Source: Henckelia pumila (taxonomy: Eukaryota > Streptophyta > Magnoliopsida > Lamiales > Gesneriaceae). Taken from it: a stretch of 64,000 nt of DNA. Location of the stretch: positions 21,748,622 through 21,812,621 of the forward strand of contig NC_133123.1 of NCBI RefSeq assembly GCF_033568475.1, read 5' to 3'. The position numbers and the translations under genes are program-made. This document shows, in pieces, positions 1 through 9,806 of the stretch. Below the pieces are notes generated by a model. It was not told where the DNA came from and did no database searches. It worked only from the letters and a program-made list of their open reading frames with translations. How positions within the stretch are numbered: position 1 is the stretch's first letter; the number at the start of each line of letters is the position of its first letter.

Positions 1-1725
1 CTATGTAACATCTAGTCTTGTACAAGCTACAAAATAATATACATGCCATGGAATAACATCGTATAAACTCTCATACACACGATAGAAAAACTAACATGTA
101 TTCTACAATAATATACAAAGTTCTTGTATCATTTCTAACATGGTTCATCAACTCAAAGTACAAGACATTCCACTAAAACCCGTGTCCACACATGCTAAGA
201 CTCTATTTCGAGCTATCCTTGTATTTTCTGACCAGCTCCTGCCCCACCTATTGCATGCATACATACAAAATAAAGAAATAGTCGAATACTTTCGGTGAGA
301 ATAAAATCTCAGTATAAACAACTTAAAGCGTGAGATAATAAACGTGAATGCAATGCATATGACAAAAGAGGCTATCAAGCTGATATCAATAGGATATGAA
401 TTCTTTGGATCCCGAGGAAATAAAATCTTCAACAAACACCAACTCACCCAATCAAGGTGAAGTCGAATACTTTATTTCCTTTGACTTTGGTGCAACTATA
501 GTGAGTCTTCTGGCTCTGGAAGTAAGTCTACATTTCGTGCCACTCAACTACAGCCCTCCAAACATCATATGCACTCTAGGCCTTTCAACCCTCTGTGCTT
601 TTCAGGCTGGAGTTCAAGATGAATGCAACATGTTCTGTATGCATTAAATGCTATAAAACACCTTGAACACTTACTCAAATAAGCAAGCAAAACAATCAAA
701 TCATCTAATCACATAAAACACATAATCAACCAAGTATGTGATTAACAAGGGAATACTCGAAACAATAGCTATTTCGAGCATTCTATCCCATCTGGATTAG
801 CTGTCATTTATACCTTACGATAGCACGTCTGAAAGTACTTCAATTCTGCAATGACATCAATGATAAGTCATATCAAAAAGCTACTCAACTTTTCAACTCA
901 ATCTCAAGTGCAAATGCTAGCAAACCTTGCTTCAAATCCTTCTCGGTTCAAATCGAAGATCTCGAGTTCAGCAACTTCAATATAAAGCTGAGAAATAACA
1001 TGTAGAATGACTAACAAGATCAGATGCAACTCAAACTATGTTTCTTTCAATCAACAATATTAAAGTCTTGACATTTTTCGAATCAGCGGCGTAACGGCTA
1101 AAAACCGGCAATCCCAACGATATCCAAATCAATATATCAAGCACTTATCAACATAATTCTCCACATATAACTCAACAATCGGCATAATCAGAAATGATAG
1201 GGTTCGAATTTTGCTTCTTAAAATCATAAGAAATCCAAACGACAGTCTTTTTCCGAACCGTATGCGAATACACAATCGGTACAGCTCATATATGCATATA
1301 TCTTAAAATCATGAAATTCCATCTTCAACATAAAAATAAAGTATGAGAAAGCTCAATAAAAGTTGTACCAAAACGAAGCTCTCGGAGCGGTGATCGCAGA
1401 TATATATTTATCTGGAATTTCTGATGACCGGATCGCGAGTTATCGGAGCTTTTACGGGATGAAAATGGCGTCCAAAAATGGTTCAGCCGAGTTCTGCTTT
1501 TCTTTCTTGTTTTTCTTCTGATTATACACGTGAAGAGGAGATAAATATAAGCATATTTGCAGTTTAGTCCATGAACTTTTAGCTATTTTCAATTCAATCC
1601 CCGGAAAAGCTATTTAATTCAATTTCAATCCTTATTCATTTAAGAATATTAGAATTTAATTCTAAATTCTAAATATTCCCAAATTAAATATTCTCGGATT
1701 AAAATTAAATAATCTCGGGCCTTAC
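1..1725 (-). repeat. 3' LTR of element 1, truncated by window start
   Basis: Matches 6753-8478 with scattered substitutions and small indels. Read on the minus strand the LTR begins TGTAAGGCCCGAGATT at 1725. The part corresponding to 6404-6752, which carries the hairpin array in the other LTR, lies left of the window. The short ORFs here (for example 396-647) have no domain and are not genes. Confidence 0.9.
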
Positions 1726-1741
1726 ATTTCTCCCCCACTAA
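1726..1741 (-). other. Polypurine tract of element 1
   Basis: Read on the minus strand, CTTAGTGGGGGAGAAA lies directly before the 3' LTR start TGTAAGG. This is the expected plus-strand priming site of an LTR retrotransposon. Confidence 0.8.
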
Positions 1742-1837
1742 GGCATGAGTTCGTCCTCGAAATCATAAGCAAGCTGTATATGCAATCTGTATACACATAA
1801 GAGAATGAAATAACGGAAAACAAAATAAGAACTCACA

Positions 1838-4800
1838 TCAATGAAACAACTCTGGAAATCTCTGTCTCATGTCTGACTCAGTCTCCCAAGTCGCTTCTTC
1901 AGTGCCATGTCGACTCCACTGAACCTTGACTAACTGAATTGTCTTATTCCTGAGCTGTTTATCTTTGCGATCAAGAATCTGAATAGGCTGCTCAAAATAA
2001 CTAAGAGTCTCGTCAAGTTCAGCTTCATCAGGCCGAAGAATATGGGAAGGATCAGGCTGATACTTCCGCAGCATAGAGACATGGAATACGTCATGAATAC
2101 CAGACAATGATAGAGCCATCTCAATGCTAGTTTGATAGCTGTTATTATAAGAAAATTCTTCAAGTGGTAATGAATCTTGCCAACTAGCACCAAAATCTAG
2201 TACTACATCTCTCAACATATCCTTAAGTGTCTGGATAGTCCGTTCTGACTGTCCATCTGTTTGAGGATGATAAGCTGTACTCAGATGCAATTGAGTACCA
2301 AGAGCTTGTTGCAAGCTATGCCAAAAGTGTGATGTAAATCTAGGGTCTCGATCTGAAACAATAGATTTAGGCACACCATGTAATCTTACCACTTCTCTGA
2401 CATAGATATCTGCCATTTGATCATGTATGTACTTCATTCTGTACGGAATGAAACATGATGATTTCTTCAAACGATCAATAATCACCCAAATGGCATCGAA
2501 CCCTCTGGATGAACGTGGTAGCTGTGTGACAAAATCCATGGAAATATGATCTCATTTCCATTCTGGAATTGATAAACTTTGCAAGAGACTACCTGGCTTC
2601 TTTCGTTCAGCTTTCACCTGTTGGCAATTCAAACATTTAGACACAAAATCTGTGACATTTGCTTTCATTTGTTTCCACCAAAACTGTCTCTTCAGATCAT
2701 TATACATTTTTCTGCCACCAGGATGAATACTGAATCGACTGCTGTGAGCCTCTTTCAATATCTGCTGTTTCAAGTCTGAAACGTCTGGAACAACAAGTCT
2801 GTTATTCACATATAACACATCATCAGCACTGACCTGATATTCCGATTGATGTCCAGATCTGACCATATCAATCGAATTCTGAATATTTGGATCCTCTTTC
2901 TGTGCTTCTTTAATTCTAATCAACAGTTCTGTCTCAGCTTTTATAGCACAAACACGAATAGGCTGTATATCTGTTTCAAATACTAATCCAGAAATACAAC
3001 AATCTTCCACCATGTGAGATACACCTATCGTAGAAAAGGATAATGAACATACCTTTCTACTCAAGGTATCTGCAGCTGCATTGGATTTTTGTGGATAATA
3101 TTTGATCTCGCAATCGAAATCTTTCAATAAATCAAGCCATCTACGCTGTCTCATATTCAATTCTGATTGTGAAAACAGATATTTCAAACTTTTGTGATCA
3201 GAAAAGATTTCAAACTTCTCACCATAAAGATAATGTCGCCATATCTTCAATGCAAAGACGATAGCGGCAAGCTCCAAATCATGGATAGGATACCGAGTCT
3301 CATATGGTTTCAACTGTCTCGATGCATAAGCGATAACATGACCTCGCTGCATAAGCACACAACCCAGACCCTTGTGAGAATCATCACAATATACAACAAA
3401 ATCACCCGTACCTGATGGAATCGTCAAGACAGGTGCAGTGGTAAGCCTTTTCTTCAATTCTAAGAAACTTGTTTCACATGCTTCAGTCCAGACATACGGC
3501 ATATTTTTTTGAGTCAATTGCGTAATAGGCTTCGCAATGCTGGAAAAATCTCTGATAAAGCATCTATAATAACCTGCCAAGCCCATAAAACTTCGTATTT
3601 CTGGCACTGATGTAGGTCTAGGCCAATTCAATACAGCCTCTACCTTGCTTGGATCCACTGAAATCCCATCACCTGAAATAATATGCCCAAGAAACACAAC
3701 TTTCTGCAACTAAAACTCACATTTCTATAACTTGGCATATAATTTCTCATTTCTCAAAGTCTGTAAAATGATTCTGAGATGTTCAGCATGATCATGTACA
3801 TTCTTGAAATATATCAAGATATCATATATAAAAATAATGACAAAGTCATCCAAGTATTTCTGAAATACCCGATTCATCAATCCCATAAATACTGCAGGAG
3901 CATTGGTTAAACCAAAAGGCATGACAATAAATTCATAATGTCCATACCTTGTTCTGAAAGCAGTTTTAGGGATATCTTCATCTCGTACTCTCAGCTAATG
4001 ATATCCGGATCGTAAATCAATCTTAGAATAGATAGCTGAACCCTGTAGCTGATCAAACAAATCATCTATTCTAGGCAGTGGATATTTATTCTTTATGGTT
4101 ACCTTGTTCAATTGACGATAATCGATGCATAATCGCATTGAACCATCTTTCTTTCGTACAAATAGTACCGGAGCGCCCCAAGGTGAAACGCTCGGCCTAA
4201 TGTACCCCTTGGCCAACAAATCTTCCAGCTGATCCTTCAACTCCTTCAATTCAATAGGTGTCATTCTGTACGGAGCTTTGGATATTGGTTGCGTACCTGG
4301 CATTAAATCAATACTGAAATCTATCTCTCGGACTGGAGGTAAACCAGGAATTTCATTAGGAAATACATCAGCAAATTCATGAACAACTGAAATATTTGTT
4401 ACTGTTGGACTGGATTTCAATACATCGACTGCATAAATCAGAAATCCTTCCACACCTCTCTGCAATAAACGAGTCATAGATAACACAGATATCAAAGGGA
4501 TCTTGGCTTGAGAACCCTTACCATAGAATTTCCATTCAGCTGCCATTTCTGGTCTAAATCTGACCACTTTCTGGAAACAATCTACAGTCGCTCTGTACTT
4601 GATTAACATGTCTATACCGACAATACAATCGAAATCGGATAATCCAAGTACTATACAATCTATATCAATCACATTCTCGTCATATTACAAAGCACAATTT
4701 CGAATCAGTCGAACATATATAATACCTTCACCCAAAGGTGAAGAAATAGAAACAATAGTAGGCAATGGCTCAGACGATAAAGAATGCATCATAACAATTT

Positions 4801-6082
4801 TGTCAGATATGAATGTATATGATGCACCTGTATCTATCAAAACATAGGTAGGATAACCAAAGATAGAGCAGTTACCTGCTATGACATCGTCAGGTGCTTC
4901 CTGTGCCTGCTCCTCAGTAAGTGCAAAGACTCGAGCCTGTTGCCTAGGAGGTTGAGTCACAGTCTGACTTCCTCCTGCTCTGGTCTGTTGCTGAGGCTGG
5001 AATGAATGCACTGATTGCCTTTCTGTCTGAGGTGCTGGTCGAGAAGAACTTTCACCAATAGCTTGTTGGGGACATACCTTGGCATAATGACCTGGTTTAC
5101 GACAAATATTACAATTCCCTGATACACCTCTACACTGATCGATAGCATGTCGTCCACCACACTTACCACAAAACACTCCTGACTCACCAGTTCTCTGCCC
5201 TGTACCAATCTGCCTCTGTCCACTAGAACTGGAAGAACTACTGCCTGCCTTCTTGAATTGCTTCCCTTTTGGCCTGAATCGAGAATCCTTTCTGCCACTG
5301 CTTTCTCCCTCAAATCTGGGAGATGGTTGCTGAAACTGTGGCGGATTCTGTGGAATTGATGCTGATATAGGCTGTGGAAATGGCTGTGGAATGAACGGTG
5401 TTCCTCATTGTCTCAATATACCTGCTTCTGCTCCCTTAGCTTTGTTCAAAGCATCAGCAAAGGTATTGGGTCGTCCACTGTTCACCAAAGTAAACACATC
5501 TGGATTGAGGCCATTGATAAACTGATCTGCCATGGCTTCATCAGTCGCTGCTACATGTGGAGCAAACTTCAAAAGACTTGAAAATTTGGCCACATATTCT
5601 TTGATATTCAAGTTGCCTTGCCTCAGATTGGCAAATTCAGCACCCTTATCCTTCCTGTAGGAGACTGTAAAGAAACGTTGATAGAACTCAGTTTTAAAGA
5701 CAGTCCAGGTGATAGTCATACCTCATTGTTCCAACGCACGTTTTGTCGTAATCCACCAACTTTTGGCAACTTTGTGAAGTTGATGTATTACCAGTCTGAT
5801 ACGACGATCATCGGTATAATCAAGTGACTCAAACAACTATTCTATATCTTCAAGCCAGTTTTCACAATCAACTGAATTTTTCGTTCCTTTCAGTTTTGGC
5901 GGTTTGAATGACTGAAATCGCTTCAGCAAAGTCTCCATTGGAGTTGCAGTAGGATCCATAGGATCAGCAGATGTACTACCCTGTGCATTCCGAGGTTCAG
6001 CAATTGGCGGTGGTACTGGTGCTGGTTCAGCCTGAGGAACCACTAATGGCTGTCTAATGGCCGGTGTTTTACGGGGAGGCAT
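1838..6082 (-). pseudogene. gag-pol polyprotein pseudogene of element 1 (Tekay-like gypsy)
   Basis: Retroelement polyprotein: capsid, protease, reverse transcriptase/RNase H and integrase. The whole gene reads in one frame from ATG 6082 to TGA 1838-1840. Gag core is at 6082-5405, zinc knuckle CGKCGGRHAIDQC near 5170, and a second CNICRKPGHYAKVC. Protease has an intact DTGAS near 4830. RT spans about 4370-3725: [11 protein letters not shown] is intact but the catalytic FIDD is FIYD. RNase H and the H2C2 zinc domain lie at 3709-2552. Integrase at 2539-1838 keeps DFV, SDRD and the glutamate of QSERT. About 115 residues between the integrase core and LSGI are missing compared with element 2 (in-frame deletion near 2105). 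Eight in-frame stops (5837, about 5721, 5405, 4685, 3995, 3725, about 3711, 2552) and no frameshift were found. It cannot make an active polyprotein. Confidence 0.92.
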
Positions 6083-6389
6083 ATTTGATTGTCAAACAGA
6101 TTAGTGTATAAACAATATCATATGCAGCAATTTATTCCATCCTTCTCTGATAAGCATTCTCATGAGAATTCAGGTTCTGACTGAGGATAATCTGGAATAC
6201 GATTGCATATATAGCATGCAGTAGCAATGAAAGCACATAATCATGCAATCACATAATTATTGCAATATAAAGCATGCTAGCATATAATGCACATAATCAG
6301 ATACTACATGTAATCTCATGCAATATCAAGCAGTCAGACAAACTCAATCTACCCCGCTCATCGACTTCTATCTGAATCCAGAAACTTAC

Positions 6390-6401
6390 GCTCTGATACC
6401 A
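6390..6401 (-). other. Primer binding site, initiator tRNA-Met type
   Basis: Read on minus, TGGTATCAGAGC follows the LTR end (CCCCACAACA) after two bases (GG). It is complementary to the 3' end of plant initiator methionine tRNA and fixes the inner edge of the 5' LTR at 6404. Confidence 0.92.
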
Positions 6402-6403
6402 CC

Positions 6404-8478
6404 TGTTGTGGGGACCCGGGTTGCTAATCTTATCTTAGGGTAATTAACGATTAATAAACAATTAATCACATAGTTGAAGAATAATCAAACCAAATAAAAA
6501 AAATTTAGAAAAACTAGGTCCTCGCTCGATCGGTTAACTTCTACCGATCGAGCGAGCTGGAAATCTTAGCTCTAGGTGAGAGTTATTTTTGGCCTCGCTC
6601 GATCGGTCAAATCTTACCGATCGAGCGAGCCCAAATGTCCAACTTTCTGTTTTGCCAAATAAGGGCCTTGCTCGATCGGTTAAATCCTACCGATCGAGCG
6701 GGCTACATTTCCAGAAAATCTGCAGGAAATATTTTTGCTGTCAAAGATTGAACATGTAACATCTAGTCTTGTACAAGCTACAAAATAATATACATGCCAT
6801 GGAATAACATCGTATAAACTCTCATACACACGATAGAAAAGCTAACATGTATTCTACAATAATATACAAAGTTCTTGTATCATTTCTAACATGGTTCATC
6901 AACTCAAAGTACAAGACATTCCACTAAAACCCGTGTCCACACATGCTAAGACTCTATTTCGAGCTATCCCTGTCTTTTCTGACCAGCTCCTGCCCCACCT
7001 ATTGCCATACACACATACAAAACAAAGCAATAGCCGGATACTTCCGAAGAGAATAAAATCCCAGTATAAACAACTTAAAGCGTGAGATAATAAACGTGAA
7101 TGCAATGCATATGACAAAAGAGGCTATCAAGCTGATATCAATAGGATATGAGTTCTTGGAATCCCGAGGAAATAAAATCTTCAACAAACACCAAATCACC
7201 CAATCGAGGTGAAGTCGAATAATTTATTTTCTCTAACTTTGGTGCAACTATAGTGAGTCTTCTGGCTCTGGAAGTAATTCTACATTCCGTGCCACTCAAC
7301 TACAGCCCTCCAAACGTCATATGCACTCTAGGCCTTTCAACCCTCTGTGCTTTTCAGGCTGGAGTTCAAGATGAATGCAACATGTTCTGTATGCATTAAA
7401 TGCTATAAAACACCTTGAACACTTACTCAAATAAGCAAGCAAAACAATCAAATCATCTAATCACATAAAACACATAATCAACCAAGTATGTGATTAACAA
7501 GGGAATACTCGAAACAATAGCTATTTCGAGCGTTCTATCCCATCTGGATTAGCTGTCATTTATACCTTTCGATAGCACGTCTGAAAGTACTTCAATTTTG
7601 CAATGACATCAATGATAAGTCATATCACAAAGCTGCTCAACTTTTCTACTCAATCTCAAGTGCAAATGCTAGCAAACCTTGCTTCAAATCCTTCTCGGTT
7701 CAAATCGAAGATCTCGAGTTTAGCAACTTCAATATAAAGCTGAGAAATAACATGTAGAAGGAATAAAAAGATCAGATGCAACTCAAACTATGTTTCTTTC
7801 AATCAACAATATCAAATTCTTGACATTTTTCGAATCAGCGGCGTAACGGCTAAAAACCGGCAATCCCAACGATATCCAAATCAATATATCAAGCACTTCT
7901 CAACATAATACTCCACATATAACTCAAAAATCAGCATAATCAGAAATGATAGGGTTCGAATTTTGCTTCTTAAAATCATAAGAAATCCAAACGACAGTCT
8001 TTTTTCGAACCGTCTGCGAATACACAATCGGTACAGCTCATATATGCATATATCTTAAAACCATGAAATTCCATCTTCAACATAAAAATAAAGTATGAGA
8101 AAGCTCAATAAAATTTGTACCAAAACGAAGCTCTCGGAGCGATGATCGCAGATATATATTTATTTGGAATTTCTTATGACCGGATCGCGAGTTATCGGAG
8201 CTTTTACGGGATGAAAATGGCGTCCAAAAATGGTTCAGCCGAGTTCTGCTTTTCTTTCTTGTTTTTCTTCTGATTATACACGTGAAGAGGAGATAAATAT
8301 AAGCATATTTGCAGTTTAGTCCCTGAACTTTTAGCTATTTGAAATTCAGTCCCCGGAAAAGCGATTTAATTCAATTTCAATCCTTATTCATTTAAAAATA
8401 TTAAAATTTAATTCTAAACTCTAAATATTCCCAAATTAAATATTCTAGGATTAAAATTAAATAATCTCGGGCCTTACA
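6404..8478 (-). repeat. 5' LTR of element 1 (2075 bp)
   Basis: Complete LTR: on minus it begins TGTAAGGCCCGAG at 8478 and ends CCCCACAACA at 6404. Its first half resembles the LTR of element 2 (9807-11896) in the TGTAAGGCCCGAGATTATTTAA start and in the terminal CCCCACAACA, so the two are related subfamilies. The last 300 bp before the primer site carry three hairpins (6521-6702) not found in element 2. Confidence 0.92.
6521..6702. repeat. Array of three hairpin dyads, exact 73-bp period, in LTR of element 1
   Basis: Three copies of CTCGCTCGATCGGT, an 8-base loop, and ACCGATCGAGCGAG at 6521-6556, 6594-6629 and 6667-6702. Starts are exactly 73 bp apart. Copies 1 and 2 have perfect 14-bp arms; copy 3 has two mismatched pairs near the base. 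Loops are TAACTTCT, CAAATCTT and TAAATCCT. The two spacers are both 37 bp but differ in most of their sequence. Confidence 0.95.
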
Positions 8479-9185
8479 AAATCCTTGTATGTTTCATTTG
8501 AAACTTGAAAGGCTATAGACTTCCCTTTGTATGTCTTCTATGCCATCGAGTTCATTTCAAACACTCGAAGAATGCTTATTAGTTCTGTCAACTTCATCTT
8601 TGAAATATCTTTCACTTATTCAAGCGCCCATATTTTTCCATTGAATCTTTCTGGCAACAATCGAAGAACTTTGTTTACAAGTCGCTTATTAGAATTTGGT
8701 TCTCCAAGGGTAAAAGCTTCAGTGGCTAACTCCCAAAGACGCTGATCATTAGCAATAATAGTTTCATCTTCTTCCATCCTGAGGTTTTCGAATTTTGAGT
8801 CTAGTAGCCTCATCCTCATTTTTTTGACACTCTCTGTCCCTTCACAATGTTTTTGAAGAGTATCCCATGAATATTTGGCAGTGACACAGTCAGCAATAAG
8901 TCCAAACATCCTCAGATCCATGATTGAGAATATTGTGTTGATTGCCTTAGCGTTAAAGATGGATATTTGTGCCTCCTCGGTGGTCCAAGCTGTATCTGGT
9001 TTTATGATGTAATCACCATCCTTATCCACAATTTTTGGTGGAGTCCATCCGGTGAGAATACTCCGCCATGCACGCTCATCCATTACCTTGACAGTAAAAC
9101 ACATCCTAGTCTTTCATAAGGCATAGTTTTTACCATCTAGAACTGGAGGTTTAAGAAACGAATTTGCTGTAGTAGATGAATCCAT
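8479..9185 (-). pseudogene. Copia-type gag fragment (SIRE/Maximus-like), cut by element 1
   Basis: Reads on minus from ATG 9185: MDSSTTANSFLKPPVLDGKNYAL, then a stop where tryptophan is expected, then a long stretch (9104-8616) with the copia gag motifs ERAWRSIL.GW and RMRLLDSKFENLRMEEDET. After a second break it continues KGKSIAFQVSNETYKDF and stops abruptly at 8479, where the Tekay LTR starts. The same passages occur in the gag of the copia element at 30514 (KGKSIVLQVSNESYQ), so the two are relatives. Gag would form the virus-like particle. The rest of this gag and its pol should lie left of position 1, beyond element 1. A pseudogene, because of the internal stops and the insertion. Confidence 0.85.
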
Positions 9186-9242
9186 ATCATTCCCTGAAAA
9201 AAAAAATAACCAAGACCAGTTCTTAGTGTATCAAGATTCCGT

Positions 9243-9253
9243 CTCTGATTCCA
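9243..9253 (-). other. Primer binding site of the minus-strand copia element
   Basis: On minus, TGGAATCAGAG follows ...TTTACAAG. It corresponds to TGGCATCAGAG at 30446 in the related complete element and is of initiator tRNA-Met type with one difference. Confidence 0.75.
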
Positions 9254-9255
9254 CT

Positions 9256-9806
9256 TGTAAAGAATAAATGATTGCAAACAATATCAGATTCAGATGTTGT
9301 CATTAGATGTTGGCAACATCTGACATAATATGCAGTGGTAATATTAAAAAACATGAATAATTCAGCAATATATAAATAAAAACACACGATTATTTAAGCA
9401 CAAGTACAAATACTCGTGCAGTGCATTAGGGCAAAAAAGTTTCACTAGAAAAATAATAAAGAGTTTTACAAAACCCTAAAACTAGTGAATCATTGTCAAA
9501 ATAATTTTCTCAAAACATGTGAGAAAATAAATAATGAAAACAACTCTCTTAAATATCTACTCAAATTAGAATGATGAAAACAAAGAATGAGTTGATCCTT
9601 GACGCCAAAATACGAGAGCAACACATCTTCGATCACAATTCTTCAAATGCTCTCAAACCATCAAGGCAATCAAGTAAACTAGCACAACAACAATATTAAA
9701 GACTGTAAAAGGAGCTTTTGAATTATTCAGAAATCTTCTCAAGGTTGCACACTCTAGCTCTCACCAAAACTCTCTAAAAATTCTTCCTCTATATAAACAT
9801 TCGAGC
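9256..9806 (-). repeat. Partial 5' LTR of the minus-strand copia element
   Basis: Lies between the copia primer site and the left edge of element 2. On minus it has a TATA-like TTTATATAGAGG near 9800, at the place where the 764-bp LTR of the 29680 element has TATTTATAGGAG, then ends TTTACA at 9256. About 190 bp of the LTR start are expected beyond element 2 but I could not recognise them right of 19001. It contains the dyad AGATGTTGGCAACATCT at 9305-9321. Confidence 0.7.

Larger units (their letters stand above)
1..8478 (-). mobile_element. Ty3/gypsy LTR retrotransposon, Tekay/Del-like (element 1), minus strand, left end off window
   Basis: The sequence 4-1725 is repeated at 6755-8478, giving two LTRs in the same orientation around a gag-pol region on the minus strand. 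A primer site complementary to initiator tRNA-Met lies at 6390-6401 and a purine tract (read on minus) at 1726-1741. The domain order gag, protease, RT, RNase H, integrase is that of Ty3/gypsy. The integrase ends in a chromodomain-like tail (EEATWE near the C-terminus), as in the Tekay/Del chromovirus lineage; the lineage is my inference. The element interrupts a copia gag gene at 8478/8479, so its target duplication should be AAATC (8479-8483), with the left copy outside the window. The LTRs differ at a few percent of positions in the stretches I compared, so the insertion is not recent. Confidence 0.93.

Noticed and set aside
396..647. 83-codon ORF in the left LTR of element 1, and similar LTR ORFs at 148-447, 6891-7117 and 11117-11389
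   Set aside because: They lie in LTRs, have no recognisable domain, and are not kept between the two LTR copies.
6521..6702. Regularly spaced palindromes resembling a CRISPR array
   Set aside because: Only three copies, inside the LTR of a plant retrotransposon, with no cas genes and a clearly eukaryotic setting.
4..8478. LTR start at TGTAACATC (position 4 and 6755)
   Set aside because: At first this looked like a 1722-bp LTR with TG end, but the tRNA-Met primer site lies at 6390-6401, so the LTR extends to 6404 and the left copy is cut by the window.
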